64,000 bases of DNA, from positions 55,137-119,136 of the forward strand of contig VZSF01008758.1 of the NCBI GenBank assembly GCA_013398295.1, written 5' to 3'. Positions 55,977-64,000 of this stretch are shown here, one piece after another. Position 1 is the stretch's first letter, and each line of letters starts with the position of its first letter. Both the position numbers and the translations under genes were made by a program. The notes beneath the pieces are model-generated. The model was given only the letters and a program-made list of their open reading frames with translations, was not told the origin of the DNA and ran no database searches. This stretch comes from Chionis minor. Its lineage: Eukaryota; Chordata; Aves; Charadriiformes; Chionididae.

Positions 55977-57417
55977 GTAAGAGCAGTCTCTCTTTAAGGC
56001 AACTGCCTGGTTCAATGTAGGTTGATTTAATGATAAGACACTGTTTGAAGTTAATTGTAACTGCAGGGAACAAAAAGAAAGCTGGAAACTCGCGGTCAGG
56101 CGAGGAGCTGAAAAAGACACAGGGTCAAACTGTGATACAGCTGCAGGGAACACGTATCGTGATACAGCTCCTGGAAAGGCTGCAGAGCCATAGTCAAAAT
56201 TAGTCTACATCCTCTTAACTATGAGGCAGAGCACAGCTGGAGGAATCTGGCCATTTTAAGTCTCAAAATACAGAAAGTGGACGCGTCCTGCTGCGCTGGT
56301 GACGATGCCGAATGGGCTCGGCACATGCTGGTCCTGAATCCCTTCCCTGCCTCACTGTTCCGCTGCTGTCACAATGCTGGTGGGTGTTTGGGAGCGCTCA
56401 GGACCCTACAGAGGAGGGAAGAAAGGGGGTTTTGGGGTGGGTTTTTTTTTTGTGTGCATGTTTTTGGAATAATGACATTATTAATTTTTAAAGCCGAAAG
56501 AAACTCCTAGGAAAAGACACTGTCTTCTGGTTCTTTCTTAAAGTTATGCCACTGTGCAGAGTAATGAGAATTGAACAGTTTCGTGGGTAGGGGCAAAAAA
56601 AGTTTCTACCTTTATCAATACTCCACATGCTGGACACCCCAAAAAGGATACTCCAAAATTAAATATAATGAAAGACATTTTTCACTGAAACCGAGAAAAA
56701 GGCAGACTGCCTTCTGTAGCGCCCAGCCTCGCAGGTGACAGGAGGTGGGAACCACAGCACAAAAAAGGAGTTTCTCCATGGGTTTCACAGGAGAGAGTGC
56801 AGCCCCGGGCTCATGCACTTGGAGGAATTCAGCATTTGCGTCCTGCTCTCTCCGTCTGGGACACGCATCCCAGCTGGGAAGGGCTGTGCCGAGCCCGGCA
56901 ATGCCCAGGGCTGCCCTGCATCCGTCCCCACGCCTCTTGGCAGTGCAGCCCACACGGAATTCACAGGGGTGTCCAGCCCTGCCCAAGGGGCACATTCAGG
57001 CTCGCGGCTTGGAAAAAAACTAAAAACTCCCTAGTGGGAAGGGAGAAAAGAAAATTCGGAAGGCTCATCATGCTTCCCCTTACTCCAGCATTAGCATTTA
57101 AGGCACGAAGTTGACAGGCGTCTCGAGGAACATCAGAAAACAGTGACTGCAAGAAGCACGGCTAGCAAGTGCCAAATCGGTGCACCCAGGCAGGGGGTTG
57201 TTCTGCAGCCACGCGGTCCCTAACACGACCAGCCCCCCCGGGGGCTCCCGGGGGCTCCCACTCTCCGGGGACACCCACCAGGCAACGCTCCCCGAAAGCG
57301 CTCACAGACATTAACAGGATCAGGTCCTCTAAGCCATTAACGAACCAACACCCTGTAAATCAAGCATTTAGATTTCTTTTAAAGTGTTCCTAATAGCAGT
57401 AAATTTTAATAGCCTTT
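55977..57417. other. Unique sequence, no gene seen
   Basis: Three plus frames and one minus frame are open at once over 56735-57114 in GC-rich DNA, with no recognised domain. A CG-containing patch with repeated CCCGGGGGCT at 57230-57260. Confidence 0.5.
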
Positions 57418-57431
57418 CCCCCCCCCCCCCC
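57418..57431 (+). repeat. Poly-C run (14)
   Basis: Fourteen C. Such runs are prone to sequencing and length error. Confidence 0.9.
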
Positions 57432-57577
57432 TCCCCGCCTCATGCCACTACACATCCCCTAAATAAGACTGGAACCGAAGGACCTGGCAGCTCCAGCCGG
57501 TATGGCCACTGCTCACCACAGGATCCTCTGAATTATAATAATATTCCAAGCAATAAATCACAGTGTTTTCTCTACTG
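57432..57577. other. Unique sequence
   Basis: Short unique stretch; nothing recognised. Confidence 0.4.
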
Positions 57578-57657
57578 GAAAGTGGAAGGTGTGGGGAGGG
57601 GGAGAGAAGGAGGGAAAGAGAGAAAAAAAAATAAAAAAAAAAAGAAAAAAAGAGAAG
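57578..57657 (+). repeat. Purine-rich low-complexity tract
   Basis: Eighty bases of GA-rich then A-rich sequence with several A-runs. No retroposon body upstream is recognised. Confidence 0.8.
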
Positions 57658-57800
57658 CTTATCTAAATCTATTTACACGGAATGATTATTCAATTAATTT
57701 TTTCATTACACTTGCCAAAAAGAATTGCCCGTGTCTTTAATGCTGTGTGTGAGATTTCATTAATAATTAATAGCAGCAGCTCTTTCTCCTCTGTTTAGCA
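57658..57800. promoter_or_regulatory. AT-rich island with homeodomain-type motifs
   Basis: ATGATTATTCAATTAATTTTTTCATTAC near 57681 and TTTCATTAATAATTAATAGC near 57754, giving several TAAT/ATTA cores in 140 bp. No frame or repeat. The inference is as for the other AT-rich islands. Confidence 0.25.
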
Positions 57801-59640
57801 GGCGGGAGCTTTTGTCTTTGGAGGTCACACCCCAACACGTGCCCCAGGGACAGAGCCCCGCTCAGCTGAAGGCACGGGGACTTCACGGCCACCGAGGTGT
57901 GTGTGGGGACAAAGTCTCGTGCCCTGAGCTGCTGTCAGTGGGGGTTCACTGGCTTCACCTTCAGCGGAGCGGTGTTTGCCGCTGCCAATGCCGTGTGAGC
58001 GAACAGGCACAGGGCTGCAGGAACGAGCAGGTCCCTGTCCCCACCAGCCCCATCTCCCTGCCTGGCATCTGTCCCTCCACTCCTCATGCCCACCTTCGAG
58101 AGCCCAATCCTGTCCCCTCCAGCTTCTTCACCTCACATCTCTCCCACCAACCCTGAGCCCCCTTTTTCTCCTTTCTACCAAGCCACCCATTCCCATCACA
58201 CCACTCGGTCCCGGGTGCCACCAGCGCCACCTCCTCGGCTGCCTGCACCTATGTGCTCGTGGCCCTGCCCTGTCTGCAGCAACTGGGGTGAAGACCCTCC
58301 TTGTGTTGAAGCGACCTGGCTGGGAGAATTAAGCCATTGTGAGCTAAATTGTTACCCTCATGCCACGACCAGCCTAGGTTTCAGCAGGACACACAAGAGG
58401 AGAGTGGTTTGGGTAGGGTGGAGACACCTTCCCAACCTCCACCAACAGCTGCATGCGCTTTCCAGACTATAACCTGCTGTTACAGCAGTGGGAAACGTTG
58501 TTGTGCTGTGAGCAAACACAACCAAGACTCCTGGTGAAACAGCACAAACCCTCCCTAGTCCCAACAGGGGCACAGCCCTTGGGTGCTGGATACGCAGCAG
58601 CAGGACCATCCTCTGCTGGAGGAGTTGAGGAGCTCAGAGGTGCTCCTGGTGCCAGGACAGTGTCGCGCCACCGTGCAAGGTCTGTGGGACCTTAAAGTTG
58701 CACCTCGTCTGTGGGACAACCAGGTTAGCTCAGACCATGGAGCGATGAAATCAGAGCGAGCAGTGCAAAGAGCAGCTATAAATCACCCTGTGTCCTTCCC
58801 AAGCATAACATTTGTAAGAGCGCCCTGGGTTCTTATAAATATTTAAGTCAAATTTCAGCTGTTTATGTCTTACATCTGTCTTTATCAGCCTGCAACCATT
58901 TCTCCGCTCACATCCCATGCCGCTGCCTGCTAATCTAAGCTGGCTGCACTCGGTGCAAATGTGTTTTCTCACCTCGGTTTGGACAACTGTCATCTGAATT
59001 CTTCTGCCTGGCGATCCTCTCCAAAGAGGCCTCTGCTGGAGTGGCTTTTCACGGAGAAGGTATGACAAAAAATGGAAAGGCCTCTTGAGATTTAAAGATA
59101 ACCAAATCAATTAAAACCTACATGATGTCCTTCTCATGGAACAAGGATCATAATGTGGCCAGCTGTGCACGCCTGGGTGTTTTATAGCTTCTCCTTTCCT
59201 TTTAGTGCCACACAAGCCATGTATTAGAATGATCTGTTTTCTTCTAAAAGGTGCGTGCTGCTCTGTTCGACATGGGGGAAAGGTGGAAGGGCAAAGTTTA
59301 TCCGCAAAAAGTTGGCTGGTGTGGATTATAGCCAGAGACTGCCAATTTTCTGACTCTCTAGTATTTTTCAGTAGGAAGGAAAACAAAGGGGAGATTGTTT
59401 TTGAGAACCTCTTGAAAAAAAAAAGAAATCAAAAAAATCCATGCTTTCCAAGCAGCCATAGGGCTGGTGGAAAACCACAAGAATTTGGCAATTCTGAATA
59501 TCCTGTTTCACAGAGGGGAGAAAAACGAAGGACAGAAGGGGAGCACCCACCAAACCCAAAGGTTTCCCGGAGTCCCATCCCTCCCTCGCCTCTCGGTGGT
59601 CCTGTAATAAAAATCCTCAGTGAGGGTGGAGGAAGGTCCC
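57801..59640. other. Unique sequence, no gene seen
   Basis: GC-richer at 57800-58740 with overlapping chance frames, AT-rich at 58790-58960. A 186-codon plus frame (59205-59765) includes Lys-rich low complexity from the A-run near 59416 and has no recognised domain. Confidence 0.5.
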
Positions 59641-59654
59641 AGCATCACCTTCAG

Positions 59655-60400
59655 ACAGAGCTGGAGGTGCTGCTGGGCCGGTTGCTGCAAGCGAAGTGCA
59701 AGGAGACGCTGAGGCTCGGTAGGGAAATGAAGCAGCATCCGCCAGCGCTGTTGCCCTCCTGCTAAGCCTCTCCTGAGTGCCTGTGATCTCCTGGAGCCCC
59801 GGGAGGAAGAGAGGAGCGAGGAAAATGTGAGCTTTTCCCCATGAGCCTGGAAGTCTGCCAGAGCTTGACATCCAGTGGGTTGTGAGGAGCACCATTCACA
59901 CCGGAGCACCCCACGAGGCCATGCCGTCGCCTGTCACGGCGGGTGGAGGGACACCCACCAGGGCAAGATCAGCCCAGGGAGCTTCAACCCCCCCAGCTCT
60001 CTGCTCCCAGCGGTGGGGCAAGATTGTCTCCCGTGGAGGGCAACTTGGAGCAGGAACCACAGCAGACACCTCCAAACCATTCTTCAGACGTGACTCCCTC
60101 TCCCCATCAGGGATGTTTTGCCCCACCACGTTACCACGAACCCTCCTGAACATCTCTGAGCTGCTGCAGGCAGGGCACCTTTTGGAGGAGCCGGGACTCA
60201 CAGTCTCTCCTCCATGCTGAGGAGCACCAACACGTCCTCGCCAGCGCTGTGAAGCTGCTGGAGAACAGCACCGGCTCCGACACGTCCCGCAAGCTGCCGA
60301 GCGCAGGCACCGACACGCTGCGCCGCCTGCGAGAGCGCCCGAGCCGCCGCAGCCGCTGGGACTGCAGAATCGGTGCCAGCAAACGATCAGCTCAGCATCC
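59655..60400 (+). other. GC-rich block of helix-like open segments (possible exon remnants)
   Basis: Three short plus-strand segments read as Leu-rich amphipathic helices. The first (59655-59718) follows CACCTTCAG and precedes GGTAGGG, with motif ELEVLLGRLLQAKCKETL. The second (about 60140-60190) has LLNISELLQAGHLLEEPG. The third (about 60210-60370) is in another frame, with EEHQHVLASAVKLLENS and then an Arg-rich end. The last part coincides with a CpG cluster of about 20 CpG in 170 bp. This could be a decayed or lineage-specific gene of helical repeats. I recognise no family and cannot connect the segments without frame changes. GC-rich chance frames are the alternative. Confidence 0.15.
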
Positions 60401-60440
60401 CCAAGAGGTCCCGGCACTTCCAGCGCAATCTGGGGCTGGA

Positions 60441-60560
60441 ATTTAGAAAATCTGGGTTCGGTTCCCAGCTCAGCTACGCATTTTTCTTGTCCCTGTGGGC
60501 AAGCGACTAAACCTCGCTGTGCTTTAGTTTGCCTTCTACAAGCCGGAGTAAGGTTACAGC
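60441..60560 (+). repeat. MIR-family SINE relic, forward (clearest copy)
   Basis: TCTGGGTTCGGTTCCCAGCTC, then TGTGGGCAAGCGACTAAACC, then TCGCTGTGCTTTAGTTTGCC match MIR blocks gcctgggttcgaatcccggctc, cttgggcaagttacttaacc and ctctgtgcctcagtttcctc in order and spacing. The first block includes the tRNA-derived B-box-like part (GGTTCG). Preservation is better than the other copies. Confidence 0.65.
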
Positions 60561-61829
60561 CTTTTTTCTCACCACTATTTTGACTTGTCTACTTACATTA
60601 CAACCTTTTGGGAGAGGAGGCTGTATGTGTGTATCTACCAAATCTAATATAAGTGATCTAATCCTGGCAGATTTCTCTAGGTATTACTGTCATACAAATG
60701 CTGAGCGGCTGTGTCTATATAGACAGCTTAACCCACTCTCTGGTGCCCATAAGTGACTTATCTCAGCACTGTGCCTGTGCACCAAGGTCTCCAGCTTGCT
60801 TTAAATTTGCATTTCAGGATCTGAGCTCAGGTTCTCCGGGATTACCAAGCTCGGAGACCTGATCCTGGCAGCCCACCCCCCCCTCCTGTGGGCATAAGAC
60901 ATTGCCAGCGTTCAGCACCGGAGCAAGACCTTCCCGTGCCATTCTGCGTCGTGAGAAAAATCAGCCTCAGCAAATTAATTTATATAAACAAGTTAGGTCA
61001 ATCACCATTTCCCACTGATTTTGTTCACTCTAGTAAATGAGCCAAAGAGGGTTATTTCTTTCCTATGCTTTGCTGGTTCTCTTTCAATCTTTGGGACATG
61101 ATTTCCTCACTTTCCTACTTAATTAAGAGCAGGATTAAACACTTGAAGTTATCAACTCCCATAACCTCCTCTGCAAGCACGACGCAATCCCACCCGTGGT
61201 GACAATCAGCAGCATCTGCCACCCGCAGCACTCGCACGTCTGCCCCAGGGTGAACAGGGACCCGTGATCCTGGCAGCCGAACCGGTTCCCGGGGCACCAG
61301 GCTGCTCTGGTATTTTTTATAGCTATTTCCCCCCTATTTCTCAGCAGAGGTAGCGCTGACTGCCAGGACACGCTGTGACTCTGCTCAGGGCTCTGTGGTC
61401 CTTCCTTCCAGGTCTAGTCCGGAGCACCTTGCCCAGGGTAAACCTCACAAAGCCCCAGAAGACGAGAGCTGCTGCTACCACATATCTGCCTGAGGCTGAA
61501 CACTCGCTCGCGCGAGGACGGGAGCTCAAAGGGCTTCACAACGGCGTCACAGCTCAGAGTGGTAAATAATCACAACACGCAGCTGGGGAGATGGAAGAAG
61601 TCGCTCTCACCTCCGTGTCCGTTACAAATCTCTGGTCGTCCACCCCCTCCCCTCCGCCGCGCTCTCTCCTTTGGGACGGCACAGCCTATTCTCTGCTTTT
61701 AGTCGAGGGAAAGGAAAAAGAAAGAGAAGGAGAAGCAGCAGCCTGTGCAGTAACCAGGTCCCTCGCTGCCTCCTGCACAGCTCCAGCACACGCCATGTTT
61801 GTTCGAAGGTAAAGAGGAAGCGTTGGGGA
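60561..61829. other. Unique sequence, no gene seen
   Basis: Contains a perfect 14-bp palindrome TGTCTATATAGACA at 60712-60725 and an AT-rich pocket at 60955-61150 with CTTAATTAAGAG near 61118. A purine tract at about 61706-61736. No frame or repeat of note. Confidence 0.5.
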
Positions 61830-62052
61830 TTATGGACACAGCTTTGATTTTATTTTAAAGGCTTTAATATTTGGAGCTGTATTGATTTGATTTATCTCAG
61901 CGTGCCAGCGTACCACCGGTAACTAAGCAACACCGATCCTCTCTGTATTCTGGGAGGCTCGTGGGATTTTGCCTATGAACAATATTACTTTGTGTATATG
62001 AAACTAAATGGACCATAGGCACCATTTGTAAGTGGAGGATATTTGAGTTTCA
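61830..62052. promoter_or_regulatory. AT-rich island, candidate conserved non-coding element
   Basis: TTTGATTTTATTTTAAAGGCTTTAATATTTGG near 61842, TTGATTTGATTTATCTC near 61883 and GTAACTAAGCAAC near 61919. There is no frame or repeat. Inference as for other islands. Confidence 0.23.
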
Positions 62053-62067
62053 TTTTTTTTTTTTTTT
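62053..62067 (+). repeat. Poly-T run (15)
   Basis: Fifteen T. Nothing attached suggests a retroposon. Confidence 0.9.
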
Positions 62068-63295
62068 ATTTCTCCTTGCTGGGGGATGGAGCTACGCCCT
62101 GGCACAGCGCTGTACCCGCAGCCCAGGCTGCGGAGCAGCAACAGGACCTGGGCGCACACCCCTCCCAGGAGATGCCGACCAGAACAACTCAACCCAAAGC
62201 CACGCAGGTGCACCAAAAAACCTGGAAGCAAGGCAGCTGGTGCGGTGCTACCGTGCCCTCCCTTTTGGGCCTGTCTGCGAAAAATAAAAAATAAAAATGA
62301 AAAAACCTGAGGCGGCATCGACTTTGGTGGGATTGAGAGCAGCTCAGAGAGCAACGCCAGCTACGCTGAACTCCCCGCCGCAGCTTTGCGGGGGGTTTCC
62401 CACCCCTCAGCCCTCCATTGTGCCGAGTAGGGACCACTGCCTGTGCCCTGCCTGTTGCCATCTCCCCCTTCCCGTCCCTCCCGGCAGCCCCCCGTGCCGG
62501 CGGCCCTGGCTGTTTCTTTAAGACGCCGGCGTCTGTGTGGTCAAAGTCAGCAGGCAAAAGAGGCACTGTCAGCTTGCGCTGTATGGTTCAGTGGTTTGGC
62601 GTTAACGATGTTTGTTTTGGAGCCTGCCTGCTGGCCTGACCCATTTAGGATCCTTGCTGTACTACAAGCTCGCCTTTCAACGAGAAGGGGAGGCAGAAGG
62701 GGTCTTTAAAATGAAATCGGAGCCCACCAAGCCTGAAGCTGCCAAGCGCGATGGCGGTCAGTGGGGCTGCCCTGGTGCAGCTCTCCTTGGAGCGGCTCGG
62801 GGGAGCAGCATCAGTAGCTTCACAAAGTGGGAAGGAAGAAAGGAACCGGCTCTGGAGACCGACGGCTTCCCCAGTTCAGGATGGTGCCCCCTGAGAGACC
62901 CAGTGTTGCTCTGCAACACTGAGAAACCACCTTTTTCTGGACAGGGCAAGGATTTGGAGTGGCAGAGCCACAGCAGCCCTTTGACCCTCGCTCTATCGCG
63001 GTGGGAATGAAGATCCTGTGCCGCTGCCTTCGGCGCTGCTGGGGAAGGGCATCCCTAGAGACAGAGGGGACTGAGGGATCAGAGACGTGTGCTGGGACCA
63101 GGGACCCCCGCCAGCTCCGGGGGGACTCTCAGGTGACCCACTCTGGCTCAGCCCTGCTCATCCTGAACTGGGAAAATGGGAAACTTGCAGCTGCCGGAGC
63201 GAGAGCATCCTGCCCTCCCCACCCAGCAGGCGGGGGGGTGGCTACAGACCTTCTCCCTGGAGCCACAGGTCGGGGGGGGGCATCGTGAAAGCCCC
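62068..63295. other. GC-rich unique sequence, no gene seen
   Basis: A GC-rich stretch (62090-62560) contains the perfect palindrome AGACGCCGGCGTCT at 62521-62534. G-runs at 63230-63237 and 63271-63280. Several overlapping frames (up to 132 codons), none with a known domain. Confidence 0.5.
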
Positions 63296-63856
63296 TTTCA
63301 GAACCTCTTTGCAAATATATAGAAAAATAAGCTTTACTATGACCTGTCCAGAATAGCTTGAAACACCTGTTTTCACACAGTGGGATGTTGTGCAGTGTTT
63401 GAAAACTGCGTTACTAGCACATTTGGATGTTCTCGTAGCTCTAATGTTCTATCTGAACACTTGAATTTCTCTTGAAATTGTAGTTGCACTTTTTCTTAAA
63501 GTTATTGGTAGACAGTAAAACACAGGGTAGAAGTCTCTTAATACAAAGATTAAGATATCCTCAAAAACTTTGAACTTCTTTCCTCTAACTTGCTGTAAGT
63601 AGCTGCTGAAAAGGTCACTGGAAATACGTTAATGAACTATTATCAGGGTTTTCAAAAATGTCTGAGGAATAATAAATAAGGAATAAAGGATTTGCCACCT
63701 TGGATGCTTTGGTCGTCCTGACTTTGCTTCAGGCCTCTCCTGCCAGAGGAGCTCACGCTGAACATCACCATAGACCTCCCCTAAATCCAGCTTTACCAAA
63801 AATGCGACAGCTCTCTCGCAGAGCACACTGGAGACCGCTTTCACCTCATCTTCACC
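63296..63856. other. AT-rich unique sequence
   Basis: AT-rich and without frame. Two AATAAA hexamers occur close together at 63671-63676 and 63682-63687, which could serve a transcript ending here, but no such transcript is evident. Confidence 0.4.
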
Positions 63857-63915
63857 ATAATAATTTTATTATTATTACTTTTTATTTTGTTATTATTATT
63901 AAAAATAATTTTAAT
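63857..63915 (+). repeat. TTA/ATT microsatellite
   Basis: Interrupted ATT/TTA trinucleotide repeats over about 60 bp. Confidence 0.85.
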
Positions 63916-63987
63916 CAGACCTCCTATGGGAAGAAGGTGGGCATCACTTTTTATCCTTTCATGGATAAAAAGGTTGTTGCTTTTTCT

Positions 63988-64000
63988 CCCCCCCCCCCCC
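63988..64000 (+). repeat. Poly-C run at the window edge
   Basis: Thirteen C up to the last base of the window. Its true length is unknown; such tracts often sit at contig breaks. Confidence 0.85.

Noticed and set aside
59205..59654. Upstream part of a 186-codon plus frame
   Set aside because: Includes Lys-rich sequence from an A-run and shows no domain; only the last part (from 59655) was kept as a weak exon-like segment.
63671..63687. Two AATAAA as the 3' end of a gene
   Set aside because: AT-rich sequence makes AATAAA common and no exon lies upstream.
1..64000. CRISPR arrays, operons, tRNA, rRNA, snRNA or known microRNA genes
   Set aside because: No regularly spaced direct repeats, no bacterial gene organisation, and no recognisable RNA-gene core was found on reading both strands; GGTTCG at 60458 belongs to the MIR.

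Overview
This window looks like a non-coding stretch of a bird nuclear genome. Three 5'-truncated CR1 LINE tails carry the CR1-type terminal 8-mer repeat (ATTCTRTG). A solo retroviral LTR at 41606-42181 matches, from memory, a type widespread in neoavian birds. Several very old MIR-type SINE relics are also readable. The sequence is otherwise unique, with about one interspersed repeat per 5-10 kb, the low repeat load expected of birds. I cannot name the species.

I find no protein-coding gene I can recognise. Every open frame is under 190 codons, none carries a domain I know, and frames on opposite strands overlap freely, as chance frames do. The window is best read as a gene desert or part of a very large intron. 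No tRNA, rRNA, snRNA or known microRNA was recognised.

Layout: 1-17 kb alternates GC-richer unique sequence with AT-rich islands that look like conserved non-coding elements (about 1.0-1.3, 3.1-3.4, 4.4-4.55, 6.0-6.75, 7.26-7.45, 11.5-11.7, 14.3-14.6 and 14.8-15.1 kb). 17-34 kb holds a MIR at 18.6 kb, further AT-rich islands (20.5, 21.9, 23.1-24.0, 26.7-27.1 and 28.6-29.3 kb), a possible decayed coding region at 24.2-25.2 kb, and an old SINE-like tail at 33.5 kb. 34-50 kb holds two nearly identical short CR1 tails (38.6 and 49.7 kb), the solo LTR (41.6-42.2 kb) and a compact orphan CpG island (48.6-48.9 kb). 50-64 kb holds a minus-strand MIR (53.6 kb), a 440-bp CR1 (54.8-55.3 kb), a possible micro-exon (55.94 kb), a GC-rich block of helix-like frames (59.6-60.4 kb), the clearest MIR (60.45 kb) and simple-sequence runs up to a poly-C tract at the window edge.

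The AT-rich islands are dense in TAAT and GATA-type motifs and could be enhancers of a distant developmental gene. That is inference from composition; conservation was not tested. I see no new biological system. The best leads are the orphan CpG island, a few exon-like open segments with good splice sites, and a tight TAAT array at 4.45 kb.
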